A stretch of 64,000 bases of DNA, taken from positions 9,108 to 73,107 of the forward strand of contig CAYUIQ010000009.1 in NCBI GenBank assembly GCA_964444795.1, written 5' to 3'. The translations under genes were made by a program, and so were the position numbers. The notes under the pieces were generated by a model. It saw only the letters and a list, made by a program, of their open reading frames with translations. It was not told the origin of the DNA and did no database searches. The stretch comes from JABMRP01 sp964444795 (GTDB taxonomy: Bacteria; Planctomycetota; Planctomycetia; Pirellulales; Thermoguttaceae). Shown in pieces: positions 8,085 to 16,396 of the stretch (its first letter is position 1; each line of letters starts with the position of its first letter).

Positions 8085-9239
8085 ATGCCGATGGAAAACT
8101 GCCTTTCGGCTGAGGATCAGCGCCGGCTGGACGAACTGCACGAGCGGATCGCCGGCGAGGCGGCTACCTTCGTGGGCTATCCGTGCAATGCGGTCTTCGA
8201 CTACAGCCCGCTGTTCCGCTTCTTGGCCTATCCGATCAACAACGTCGGCGATCCCTTCGTGCCGAGCAATTTTCATCTCAATACGCACCAGTTCGAGTGC
8301 GAGGTGTTGGAGATCTTTCGCGGGCTTACGCACGCCCCGGATGATTCGTTTTGGGGCTACGTGACCGGCGGCGGCACGGAAGGCAATATGTACGGCATCT
8401 TCCTCGCCCGGGAGCTGTTTCCCGAGGGGTTGGTCTACTACAGCGAAGACACGCATTACTCGGTCAATAAGATCCTCCGCTGTCTGCACGTGCGCAACAT
8501 CATGATTAAGAGCCGGTCCGACGGGCGGATCGACTTGGAGGACCTGCGCGAGACGATCCGCATCCATCGCGACGTGCCGCCGATCATTTTCGCCAACATC
8601 GGGACGACGATGAAAGGCGCGGTCGACGATCTGGACGGCATCCGCGAGATTCTCGAAGATCTGGCCGTCCCCCAGTATTACATCCACGCCGACGCGGCGC
8701 TGAGCGGCATGATCCTGCCTTTTGTCGACGACCCGCAGCCGTGGGATTTTGCCGCGGGCATCGACAGTATCTCGATCAGCGGCCACAAGATGATCGGTTC
8801 GCCGCTGCCCTGCGGTGTGGCGCTGGCGCTGAAGGCGAACGTCGACCGGATCGCCCGGCGTGTGGAATACGTCGATTCGCTCGACACGACCATTGCCGGA
8901 TCGCGCAATGCGATTACCCCGTTGTTTCTGTGGTACGCGTTTCACACCGTGGGGCTCGCTGGGCTTCGCCGCCGGCTCGATGCATGTTTCGAGTTGGCCG
9001 ACTACGCAGTCCGCCGGCTGAAGGAAGTGGGCCATCATGCCTGGCGGCATCGCAACTCGATCACCGTGGTGCTCGATCGGCCGTCGATGCCGTTGATCGT
9101 TAAGTGGCAATTGGCCGCACACCACGACGTCGCCCATATCATGGTCATGCCGCACGTCAGCCGCGAGTTGATCGATCGTCTGGTCGACGATATTGCCCGC
9201 GACACTCCCGACACGCCCCGGCAGGAGCCGCCGTCATGA
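8085..9239 (+). CDS. hdc: Pyridoxal-phosphate-dependent histidine decarboxylase
   Basis: 384-residue group II PLP decarboxylase. From memory of the Morganella-type enzyme, similarity is strong along the whole length: GYVTGGGTEGNMYG, YYSEDTHYSVNKIL, PIIFANIGTT, HADAALSGMILPFVDD, and SGHKMIGSPLPCGV with the PLP lysine at Lys235. It would make histamine and CO2 from histidine in the cytoplasm; another amino-acid substrate cannot be excluded. Length matches the family (about 380). Either ATG 8085 or 8091 could start; a GGAG lies upstream. Its stop overlaps the start of a double-ACT protein (ATGA at 9236-9239), implying translational coupling. The frame is open far upstream (from 7314), but that part lies over the previous gene and repeat. 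Confidence 0.88.
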   Translation: MPMENCLSAEDQRRLDELHERIAGEAATFVGYPCNAVFDYSPLFRFLAYPINNVGDPFVPSNFHLNTHQFECEVLEIFRGLTHAPDDSFWGYVTGGGTEGNMYGIFLARELFPEGLVYYSEDTHYSVNKILRCLHVRNIMIKSRSDGRIDLEDLRETIRIHRDVPPIIFANIGTTMKGAVDDLDGIREILEDLAVPQYYIHADAALSGMILPFVDDPQPWDFAAGIDSISISGHKMIGSPLPCGVALALKANVDRIARRVEYVDSLDTTIAGSRNAITPLFLWYAFHTVGLAGLRRRLDACFELADYAVRRLKEVGHHAWRHRNSITVVLDRPSMPLIVKWQLAAHHDVAHIMVMPHVSRELIDRLVDDIARDTPDTPRQEPPS

Positions 9240-9628
9240 AACAGATCACGATCGTCAGCGAAAACCGCCCCGGCATCTTGGCCGAGATCACCGAGGCGAT
9301 CGCCTCCGCCGGGGTCAATCTGGAAACGATCGACGTCGAAACAATCGCCGGCTCGGCCGTGGCGATTCTCACGGTCGACAAGTACGACGCCGCCCTCCGC
9401 GCGCTGGAGCAAACGCCCTTCAAAGCGGTGAGCGAAGACGCCATCGTCGTAAAGCTCGAAGACCGCCCCGGCGAGTTGGCCCGGATCACTCGGCGTTTCA
9501 AAGAAGCCAAGATCAACATGCGCAGCGTCCGTTTCCTGCGCCGCGACCAGAACCAGGCACTCGTGGCCATCAGCACCGAGCGGACCGCCGAGGCGATGGA
9601 GTTGGTGAAGGACGTGATGATTTCGTGA
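9236..9628 (+). CDS. Double ACT-domain regulatory protein
   Basis: 130 residues forming two ACT domains in tandem: residues 1-65 (MKQITIVSENRPGILAEITE) and 70-130 (VKLEDRPGELARITRRFKEA). ACT domains bind amino acids and act as allosteric sensors. The 'RPG' turn that commonly contacts ligand is present in both. The ATGA overlap with the histidine decarboxylase and a CAGGAG site inside its end show tight coupling. The obvious inference is an amino-acid-responsive partner or regulator of the decarboxylase. There is no catalytic domain and no DNA-binding segment. Confidence 0.85.
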   Translation: MKQITIVSENRPGILAEITEAIASAGVNLETIDVETIAGSAVAILTVDKYDAALRALEQTPFKAVSEDAIVVKLEDRPGELARITRRFKEAKINMRSVRFLRRDQNQALVAISTERTAEAMELVKDVMIS

Positions 9629-9675
9629 GCGATGATGCACGACCGTTCGATTCCTCGCAACGAAGGAGAAGACCG

Positions 9676-9861
9676 ATGTTGGAGTGGTTGATCAACATGC
9701 CCTGGAAGCTGCGGCTGATTCTTTCCGGTATTTTCCTGATGATCTCCACGGTTCTGGCACTAGCGGGATACATTTGGCCCTGGGGCTGGGGCGTCGGCGT
9801 CGTCTTGCTGATGTTCGGCGGGCCTTCGCTGTCGGAGAAGAAGGGCTATCGGGATTATTGA
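9676..9861 (+). CDS. Small membrane protein, 61 residues
   Basis: Starts at ATG 9676 with AAGGAG 8 bases upstream. It is predicted to have two closely spaced hydrophobic stretches (about residues 13-32 and 33-48, split by WPWGWG) and a charged tail (SEKKGYRDY). No family recognised. It lies 47 bases after the ACT gene and could belong to the same transcript. Confidence 0.6.
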   Translation: MLEWLINMPWKLRLILSGIFLMISTVLALAGYIWPWGWGVGVVLLMFGGPSLSEKKGYRDY

Positions 9862-9902
9862 AGAACGTCGATCTCCAGTTTCCGAAACAGTCGTGTCGCG
9901 GG

Positions 9903-9924
9903 AAGTACGGGTTCCTCTTCTCTG
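9903..9924. repeat. Solo arm of the 5832-5930 inverted-repeat element
   Basis: Bases 9903-9924 are identical to 5832-5853 (22 of 22). No matching inverted arm was found nearby, so this looks like a decayed or half copy. Confidence 0.8.
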
Positions 9925-10021
9925 ACCCGAAGGCGCGCACCCGAACAGGCCGTAGGGTGGGAAACTCGTAGCGCTGGCCGACCATGGAGTCTCGGCGAGT
10001 TGCTGAAAGGAGAAGCCTGCA

Positions 10022-10552
10022 ATGGAAATGAGCAGACGATTCGTCACGGGACCACTTGGCAAAGCTGTCCTTTTTGCTGTGTGCGTCTTTGTCATTGCTC
10101 TGTTTTGGCCCGTGCCTGATGTGAACGTACGGCTCACGGCAATGGCGGTCATCGTTTCCGTCATTTCTCTAGTTTCTAGCGGCTTCATGTTCGTTCGATC
10201 TCACACAATCAGTATGAAGCCCGTTCTCGTATTCACAAAGGCTGACGCTGATGACGACAACGCGAGGTGGTTTGTGCGTAACGTCGGCAACGGACCTGCG
10301 ATCAACATTGTCGTGGCGAAACGAGATGAGGGGGGCGAATGGAAAGATAATGCGAGCATTCCAACGCTGGCTCCCGGTACCCACTTCCCGACTAAACTTG
10401 GCGGGAGTGAACTTCAGTGCGACTACTTCGATATTGACGAAAGCCCCTACTCATCACGGTGCAAGAACTGGATCACGACTTTCCCGAAGAAGGAACCGTT
10501 GCCGAGATCTTCCAAGATAACCAGACGCAGAGGACTGCCCAGCAACGTGTGA
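10022..10552 (+). CDS. Two-TM membrane protein, hypothetical
   Basis: 176 residues with two predicted transmembrane segments (about 13-31 and 38-58) followed by a soluble C-terminal domain with beta-rich segments (WFVRNVGNGPAINIVVAKRDEG). The 'NVGNGPAINI' signature occurs in small membrane proteins of unknown role found in many bacteria. The codon mix is AT-richer (about 50% G+C by eye) than the flanking genes, as in the nuclease gene at 11010, suggesting joint acquisition. The basic C-terminal tail after about residue 150 may reflect a late frameshift. Confidence 0.6.
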   Translation: MEMSRRFVTGPLGKAVLFAVCVFVIALFWPVPDVNVRLTAMAVIVSVISLVSSGFMFVRSHTISMKPVLVFTKADADDDNARWFVRNVGNGPAINIVVAKRDEGGEWKDNASIPTLAPGTHFPTKLGGSELQCDYFDIDESPYSSRCKNWITTFPKKEPLPRSSKITRRRGLPSNV

Positions 10553-11009
10553 TTCACGAAACCAGTTGCGTCGAGTGGCTGGCGGCAAGGCTGATTGGGG
10601 CACAAGAACGGGTCGCCTCACTTTCTCTTGTCCTTCGAGCCGATCTGGCTCTCTTGCTCTGCATGGCAACGCCGAAATGGGACGCAGACCTTTCTCACGC
10701 CCAAATAACAGTACTCCGCAAGATGGGTCTCTGTCTCCCCCGGAAGGGGAGCGTCTAAACCGGATGTAGTGAAGACGTCTGTGATTTGACCCCAGAAAAC
10801 AAGCGTTGCGCGAAAACAACTGTGGAAGATGGGCTAAGAGCCAGGGGGCGGCCGAAGAAGCAAAAGCAGCCCGCCCCGTTTCTTTAGCCAAGAGTAGCCT
10901 GCCCCCTTTTTCATCCCCTTTTTTCACCCTGTTGCTACTCGCTTGTTTAACGGCTACAGTAGGGACAGCCAAAGGGATAATTCTCAGAGTCTTTTCGGAG
11001 GGGAGCAAA
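10553..11009. other. Gene-free stretch between the islet genes
   Basis: 457 bases with no convincing gene. Around 10840-10915 there is an imperfect G/C-rich inverted stretch (GGGGGCGGCC ... GCCCGCCCC), followed by T-rich sequence (CTTTTTCATCCCCTTTTTT) and a good GGAGGGG site for the nuclease gene. It may hold a promoter and decayed repeat material. Confidence 0.4.
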
Positions 11010-12122
11010 ATGGATCTCATCGACCGATTGAGGGATCTCGCGGCACGGAAGGCAAAGCAGATCGAACACCTTCAGACGGAAGAAGCCACGAAAACGGCGC
11101 TAGTGCTGCCATTCATAAACACGCTCGGATACAACGTGTTTGATCCTACGCAAGTGGTGCCGGAGTTCACATCGGACGTGGGCACAAAGAAGGGGGAAAA
11201 GGTCGATTATGCCATTATGCGTGATGCAAAGCCGATCATTTTGATTGAATGCAAAGTCCTAAACGCAGACCTTGACAAAGAACACACGTCGCAGCTCTAC
11301 CGTTATTTCTCCGTGACTGATGCGCGTTTTGGAATCCTTACGGACGGCATTATTTATCGCTTCTACTCGGACTTGGAAGAGCCGAACAAGATGGACAGCA
11401 AGCCGTTTCTGGAGTTCAATCTGCTTGGTTTTGATGAAAAGGTGGTGGAGGAACTCAAGAAATTCACGGCTGAGGGTTTCGACCTGGAAAACATTCTCTC
11501 AACAGCTAGTGACTTGAAGTACACAAAGGGTATCAAGCGAGTATTGACGGAAGAGTGGGTAAATCCCTCCGAGAAACTCGTCAAGTTATTCGCTCGTCGG
11601 GTGTATTCGGGAATGATGACTCAATCCGTTCGAGAACAGTTTACCGCGATCACAAAGCAGGCTCTCCACGAGTTTGTTAGCGAAAGAGTAAACGAGCGAT
11701 TGAAGTCTGCGCTGGAAGGTCCTAAGGAAGACATTGAGGGTAAACAAGAGGGGGAGGAAGAGACGGAACCAGTCGAAAGCAAGATTGTCACCACCGAGGA
11801 AGAGATGGAGGGGTACTACATCGTGAAGGCAATCGTATCAGAGATTGCCGATTCCAGACGCGTGTTTATGCGAGATACCATTAACTATTGTGGCGTTCTT
11901 CTTGACGATACAAACAGAAAGCCGATTTGCCGACTACACTTCAATAACTCAGCGAAAAAGCTAGTTGGGACCTTTGATGGGAAGAAAGAAACCAGGACCC
12001 CGATTGCCGAAGTTGCAGAACTGTTCAACTTTGCAGGCGAGATAAAGCGCGCCGTGCTGGCATATGATGGAAAACTGGAGCCAGAGGAAAGTGAGACGGG
12101 TTCGGGACATTCTGGGGCCTAG
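11010..12122 (+). CDS. Orphan HsdR_N-type restriction nuclease domain protein
   Basis: 370 residues with the N-terminal nuclease fold of type I restriction R subunits: helix, then VDYAI (Asp66) and IILIECK (Glu80-x-Lys82), a D...ExK site of the PD-(D/E)xK superfamily, in the context 'KKGEKVDYAIMRD...PIILIECKVLNADLDKE' (residues 60-90). No helicase motor, HsdM or HsdS is nearby. The middle carries an acidic, charged linker (about 235-260) and the C-terminus a small beta-rich domain. The start is ATG 11010 after CGGAGGGG. G+C is about 50%, below the neighbours, suggesting transfer. A role in defence is plausible but unproven. Confidence 0.75.
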   Translation: MDLIDRLRDLAARKAKQIEHLQTEEATKTALVLPFINTLGYNVFDPTQVVPEFTSDVGTKKGEKVDYAIMRDAKPIILIECKVLNADLDKEHTSQLYRYFSVTDARFGILTDGIIYRFYSDLEEPNKMDSKPFLEFNLLGFDEKVVEELKKFTAEGFDLENILSTASDLKYTKGIKRVLTEEWVNPSEKLVKLFARRVYSGMMTQSVREQFTAITKQALHEFVSERVNERLKSALEGPKEDIEGKQEGEEETEPVESKIVTTEEEMEGYYIVKAIVSEIADSRRVFMRDTINYCGVLLDDTNRKPICRLHFNNSAKKLVGTFDGKKETRTPIAEVAELFNFAGEIKRAVLAYDGKLEPEESETGSGHSGA

Positions 12123-12217
12123 CACCTGTTCCTCCAATATCTGCAACCCCGGCCACTCAATCGCGGCATCGAACACAAGAAGGAGTCACGCTACTTTTTT
12201 CTCGCAGGAGTCCTGTC

Positions 12218-13261
12218 ATGCACGATTCCGAACCGAGGCGCCGCGTCTTTAACTGGGTCGAACTGCTCGGCCTCGTTCTTATCATTGGCCCCCTGCTCGC
12301 CTTGCTGTTGCCGGCCCTCCTGCATACGCGTTCGGATGCCCGCCGACCGGCGTGTGCCAACAATATGAAGCAACTCGGCACGGCCCTGCACAACTACGCA
12401 CATCGGCACGGGGCGTTTCCTCCGGCCAGCATGGTCACGCGCGACGCCGATGGCCGGATCACGGCCGTGGACGGCTGGAGTTGGACCACGCTCATCCTGC
12501 CGGAGACGGAAAACAAGGCGGTCTACGAACTGGCCGACATCCACGCCGACAAGCCGGGCGATACGTCCAACGCGGCGGTCCGCGAGGTGTTGAACACGTC
12601 GATTGGCGAGTTGATCTGTCCCAGTTACGACGGCCCGCGATATGCCGATCCGAAGGCGAAAGCCGGCGCCATCACCAACTACAAGGCAATGGGTGCTACG
12701 CACTGGGAAAGCCTGTCGGTGGCCACGGCCGGGCCGGAAGTGCCGAAGTACCTCGCTGGGAAAAAGGGTAAACACCCCGATGGCGCCATGTACCCGGCCT
12801 CGGCCCACAAGCCGGAAGACTTCAAACGCGACGGCACGAGCCGGACGATCTTCATCACCGAAACCACCGAACCGGTGGCCGCCCGTTGGGCCGTGGGCAG
12901 CGAAGCGACGCTGGTGGGGCTGCCGCCGAGCGTGACGTTCGCGCTGCCCACATTCGCTTCTGGAAGGCCGGTGAGCTATTACGCTCCCACCGGTTTCGAC
13001 GGGAAGTATGGCGATGAAAACTGCCTGGACGCGCCGAGGACCTACCTCGACTGGGACTACGAGGATCCGGACGACGGTCCCTATCTGCCGGGTAAGAACC
13101 AGGGGACCTTTGGCCCCGGTAGCCCTCACCCGGGCATGGTCAACCACCTATTCGTCGACGCCAAAGTGCATTCGATCAGCACCGACATCGACCCGGCGCT
13201 CTACATGTTCCTTATCACCCGCGACGGCGGCGATCCGACGGGGGAGTTCTTCAAGGACTGA
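12218..13261 (+). CDS. DUF1559 (SBP_bac_10) protein with atypical pilin-like N-terminus
   Basis: 347 residues of the planctomycete-expanded DUF1559 family, thought to be pseudopilin-like envelope proteins. The usual N-terminus is G/A-FTLVELLVVIAIIGIL. Here it is V-FNWVELLGLVLIIGPLLA, keeping the Glu at +5 but lacking the small residue before Phe that prepilin peptidase needs. Downstream CANNMKQLGTALHNYAHRHGAFPPAS and the C-terminal 'HPGMVNHLFVDAKVHSISTDID' are family-typical. It may stay as an uncleaved membrane anchor. The start follows GGAG-like sequence. Confidence 0.83.
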   Translation: MHDSEPRRRVFNWVELLGLVLIIGPLLALLLPALLHTRSDARRPACANNMKQLGTALHNYAHRHGAFPPASMVTRDADGRITAVDGWSWTTLILPETENKAVYELADIHADKPGDTSNAAVREVLNTSIGELICPSYDGPRYADPKAKAGAITNYKAMGATHWESLSVATAGPEVPKYLAGKKGKHPDGAMYPASAHKPEDFKRDGTSRTIFITETTEPVAARWAVGSEATLVGLPPSVTFALPTFASGRPVSYYAPTGFDGKYGDENCLDAPRTYLDWDYEDPDDGPYLPGKNQGTFGPGSPHPGMVNHLFVDAKVHSISTDIDPALYMFLITRDGGDPTGEFFKD

Positions 13262-13503
13262 GCCTCCGCCCAAAGTGAGGCGGGGGGCGGGATTGTCACT
13301 GGGGCGACGTGATACGTTGCGGCCTTGTGGTCTCATGTGAAAGACATCAAAATGGGGGGAATGACAATGCAGTGATTGTGTCCGGAGACTTCCTCAGTCG
13401 ACAGCCTCTTTCTTTGGCATGGAAGAATTGCTGCAACTCGTTTTCTATAAATACGTTACGAGCATCCCCTAAGAAAACACATCCCTTTTCTTCAACGAAA
13501 CCC

Positions 13504-13532
13504 TTGATTTACCGGAGGGAAACAGCTAAGAT
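13504..13532 (+). promoter_or_regulatory. Candidate sigma70-type promoter for feoA operon
   Basis: TTGATT (13504-13509) and TAAGAT (13527-13532) are separated by 17 bases and lie directly before the Fur-like box. Each hexamer matches consensus at 4 of 6 positions. Inferred from position and spacing only. Confidence 0.4.
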
Positions 13533-13541
13533 CGTCGATTG

Positions 13542-13556
13542 TGAGACTGATTCTCA
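13542..13556 (+). promoter_or_regulatory. Candidate Fur box upstream of feoA
   Basis: TGAGACTGATTCTCA has perfect TGAGA/TCTCA arms and matches the 7-1-7 Fur core (TGATAATGATTATCA) at 12 of 15 positions. It begins 10 bases after the candidate -10 hexamer and 65 bases before the likely feoA start, a repressor position. Iron-responsive repression of the operon is inferred. Confidence 0.5.
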
Positions 13557-13620
13557 ATTTCCGTCTCAATTCGTTCGCCGGATGATGTCCGCTTGAAGCT
13601 GCACGCCGTTGGGAGTGTCC

Positions 13621-13860
13621 GTGGTACAAGAACTTGTCTCGCTGAACCGTCTGCTAGCCGGCCAGTCGGCCCGGGTGGGGAAAATCGTTGGCCGCGCTGA
13701 TCACGTCCACCGGCTGGAAGAATTCGGAATCCGCGGGGGAACGAAAGTGCAGATGTTCCGGCCGGGCAACCCGTGTATCGTCCGTCTGGCCGGCAGCAAG
13801 TTCTGTCTCCGGGCCGACGACCTGCTTCGCGTGTTGGTTCGACCCGCCGCGGCCAGCTAG
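13621..13860 (+). CDS. feoA: FeoA family ferrous iron transport accessory protein
   Basis: About 79 residues of the SH3-like FeoA fold (ARVGKIVGRADHVHRLEEFGIRGGTKVQMFRPGNPCIVRLAGSK spans positions 17-60), which interacts with or regulates FeoB. The length fits the family (75-85). The start is most likely GTG 13621 behind GGGAG; TTG 13609 and GTG 13615 are in frame alternatives. feoB follows after 70 bases that contain a palindrome. The Fur-like box upstream supports iron control. Confidence 0.85.
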   Translation: MVQELVSLNRLLAGQSARVGKIVGRADHVHRLEEFGIRGGTKVQMFRPGNPCIVRLAGSKFCLRADDLLRVLVRPAAAS

Positions 13861-13878
13861 GGGGGCGCGTGCAGTAGC

Positions 13879-13898
13879 CATCTCGCTGGAGCGAGATG
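13879..13898. repeat. Palindrome between feoA and feoB
   Basis: CATCTCGC-TGGA-GCGAGATG, perfect 8-base arms with a 4-base loop. It lies inside the iron operon and would form an RNA hairpin in the feoA-feoB spacer, possibly setting the ratio of the two products. Confidence 0.6.
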
Positions 13899-13930
13899 TG
13901 GCCCGAACAACTCTCCGCTCCCAGAAGCTC

Positions 13931-16186
13931 ATGCCCCCTGCGTCTGAACAAGCCATCTGGAACATTGCCCTGATCGGCAACCCCAATACGGGCAAGTCGA
14001 CTCTGTTCGGCGCGCTGGTGGGCATTCACCAGCGGGTGGGCAACTACCCGGGCGTGACGGTCGAGAAGAAGACCGGCGAGTATCCACTGGAGGGCAGCCG
14101 CTTCGAACTGGTCGATCTGCCGGGGCTCTACAGCCTGGCGCCCCGATCGCGCGACGAAATGGTCGCCGTCGACCTGCTTATTCCGCGTGACAGTGCTGCT
14201 GCGACGATCGATGCCGTGGTCTGCGTGGTCGATGCCAGCAATCTCCAGCGGCATCTCTACCTGGTGAGCCAGATTCTCGAACTGGGGCTGCCGACCGTGG
14301 TGGCTCTGAACATGCTCGACGTGGCCCAAGATCATGGCATCACGCTGGATGCCGAACGATTGGAGCAACGCTTGGGTGTGCCCGTGGTGCCGTTGCAGGC
14401 CCATCGGCGTATCGGAATCGACCAGCTCCGGACCGCCTTGGCGTCGGTCGTGGGGCGGGCGGCTCGTACGCCGGAAAGCCCCTTTCCCGAGGCGTTTCAG
14501 CGGGAAGTGACCCAAATGGAAGCCGAACTGGCCGATCGCCCGGTTTCCGAGAGCGAGAATCGCCCGCTGCCTCGCTATTTGGTCGAACGGCTGCTCCTGG
14601 ACGTCAACGGATATTTGCAGGGCGTGTTGCTCGGCGAAGACGACCGGGAATCGGTCCAGCGGTTGGCCCAATCACGAGCCCGGCTGCGGGAAGCGGGGCT
14701 GGAAATCCCGGGCGTGGAAACCGCCTCGCGATACGACTGGGCGGAACAGATCCTCGAAGGCGTGGTCACGCAACCGCGCGAGTATCGGCGCACGGCCTCC
14801 GATCGGATCGATCGGGTGTTGACCCATCGGTTCTGGGGGATGCTCCTGTTTGCCCTGGTGATGATCGTCTTGTTTCAGGCCGTTTTCTCGTGGGCCGAGC
14901 CGCTGATGGGCCTGATCGAGGACGGCCTGGGTACGGCCGGAGGGTGGGTCGAGTCGGGGATGCAACCGGGGCCCCTGCGCAGCCTGCTGGTCGACGGCGT
15001 CATCGCCGGGGTGGGCGGCGTGTTGGTCTTCCTGCCGCAGATTCTCATCCTGTTTCTGTTCATCGCCGTTTTGGAGGACTGCGGGTACATGGCCCGGGCG
15101 GCCTTTCTCATGGACCGGGTGATGGTTCGCGTGGGGCTCAGCGGCAAGTCGTTCATTCCCATGCTCTCGTCGTTTGCCTGTGCGATTCCCGGCATTATGG
15201 CCGCGCGGGTGATCGAGAACGAGCGAGACCGGCTGACCACGATCCTGGTCGCCCCGCTGATGACGTGCTCGGCTCGGTTGCCGGTCTATTCCATGCTCAT
15301 CGCCGCGTTTATCGTTCCGAACCACGCCTTCGCATTCGGGCTGCTGAGTTTGCAGGGGCTGGTACTGACCTCGCTGTACGTATTGGGGATCGTCACGGCG
15401 GTGGTCGCGGCGCTGGTGCTGAAGAAGACCATTCTCCGGTCCGAACCGACGCCGTTTCTGATGGAATTGCCCAGCTACAAGTGGCCCTCGGTTCGGACCG
15501 TCTGCTTTCGCGTGTTGCAGCGCGGCTGGGTCTTTCTCCGTTGCGCGGGGACGATGATTCTGGCGATTTCGATTGTGGTTTGGGCGGCCCTCTACTACCC
15601 CCACGACAGCGAAACGGTCGAACCTCCGTTCCGCCGGCAACAGGAAGCGGTCGAAGCGCAGCTCGAAGGCCTTTCGCCCGGCGACCCCGCGGGAGCCGAA
15701 CTGGAAGCGAAAATGGCGCGGATCGAGAACGAGATGGCCGGGGAGTATCAGCGGCGGAGTGTGTTGGGCAAGATGGGACAATGGATCGAGCCGGTCGTCA
15801 GGCCCTTGGGTTGGGACTGGCGGATCGGTTGCGCCGTGCTGGCTTCCTTTCCGGCCCGCGAGGTTGTGGTGGCCACGACCGGCGTGATCTTCAATCTGGG
15901 CGAGGATTTCGATTCCGAAGCCGAGGAAGACGCCAAGCTGATGCGTGCTCGACTGCGCGCCGCTACCCGAGAAGGAACCGATCGGCCATTGTTTACAACC
16001 CCCGTGGCGCTTTCGCTGTTGGTCTTTTTCGCCCTGTGCGCCCAGTGTGCCGCCACGTTGGTGGTCATCCGCCGCGAGACCAATAGCTGGCGGTGGCCCT
16101 TGTTTACGTTTAGTTACATGACCGCGTTGGCCTATTTGGGAGCCCTGACCACGTACCAACTGGGTACGTGGATCTCCGGGCTGTAG
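13931..16186 (+). CDS. feoB: Ferrous iron transporter FeoB
   Basis: 751-residue inner-membrane Fe(II) transporter with a cytoplasmic GTPase domain. Visible G motifs: G1 GNPNTGKST (residues 16-24), G2-like GVTVEKKTG, G3 DLPGLYSL, G4 NMLD. The transmembrane half has the two conserved Gate-type segments (VLVFLPQILILFLFIAVLEDCGYMARAAFLMD around 365-395, and SFACAIPGIMAAR). A charged insertion near residues 565-615 (rich in Glu, Ala and Arg) probably forms a cytoplasmic coiled coil between membrane helices. Start ATG 13931 is the first Met before the GTPase domain. It lies in a feoA-feoB-Cys-rich operon. Confidence 0.95.
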   Translation: MPPASEQAIWNIALIGNPNTGKSTLFGALVGIHQRVGNYPGVTVEKKTGEYPLEGSRFELVDLPGLYSLAPRSRDEMVAVDLLIPRDSAAATIDAVVCVVDASNLQRHLYLVSQILELGLPTVVALNMLDVAQDHGITLDAERLEQRLGVPVVPLQAHRRIGIDQLRTALASVVGRAARTPESPFPEAFQREVTQMEAELADRPVSESENRPLPRYLVERLLLDVNGYLQGVLLGEDDRESVQRLAQSRARLREAGLEIPGVETASRYDWAEQILEGVVTQPREYRRTASDRIDRVLTHRFWGMLLFALVMIVLFQAVFSWAEPLMGLIEDGLGTAGGWVESGMQPGPLRSLLVDGVIAGVGGVLVFLPQILILFLFIAVLEDCGYMARAAFLMDRVMVRVGLSGKSFIPMLSSFACAIPGIMAARVIENERDRLTTILVAPLMTCSARLPVYSMLIAAFIVPNHAFAFGLLSLQGLVLTSLYVLGIVTAVVAALVLKKTILRSEPTPFLMELPSYKWPSVRTVCFRVLQRGWVFLRCAGTMILAISIVVWAALYYPHDSETVEPPFRRQQEAVEAQLEGLSPGDPAGAELEAKMARIENEMAGEYQRRSVLGKMGQWIEPVVRPLGWDWRIGCAVLASFPAREVVVATTGVIFNLGEDFDSEAEEDAKLMRARLRAATREGTDRPLFTTPVALSLLVFFALCAQCAATLVVIRRETNSWRWPLFTFSYMTALAYLGALTTYQLGTWISGL

Positions 16187-16218
16187 ACCTCCGTGCGTTT
16201 CCCAAGAGCGAGATTCCA

Positions 16219-16389
16219 ATGACCGTCGACGGGCAGAACATTATCGTTTCGGTTCTGGTGTTGGGCGCGATCGCGATGGTGGCCCGGCGCCTGTGGCGCC
16301 GGTGGAGCGAGACCGGCTGCGGCACCTGTCAGGGGTGCCCGAAGCGGGGGGCCGCGTCGAGCGGTTGCGATTCGCGCGACGACGGATGA
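16219..16389 (+). CDS. FeoB-associated Cys-rich membrane protein
   Basis: 56 residues: one transmembrane helix (about 8-23) followed by a basic stretch and a cysteine cluster (GCGTCQGCPKR...SSGC). This matches the FeoB-associated Cys-rich family (PF12669-like) found after feoB in many bacteria, with a proposed role in iron handling or redox near the pore. It begins 32 bases after feoB. Confidence 0.8.
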   Translation: MTVDGQNIIVSVLVLGAIAMVARRLWRRWSETGCGTCQGCPKRGAASSGCDSRDDG

Positions 16390-16396
16390 CGCCGGT

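Larger units (their letters stand above)
13262..13620. other. Intergenic region upstream of feoA
   Basis: 359 bases, AT-rich between about 13370 and 13560, with no gene seen. It carries the promoter-like pair at 13504-13532 and the Fur-box-like palindrome at 13542-13556 described separately. Confidence 0.55.

Noticed and set aside
14672..16219. Long minus-strand frame inside feoB
   Set aside because: Shadow of the FeoB codons; composition dominated by His/Gln/Arg/Pro and no homology.
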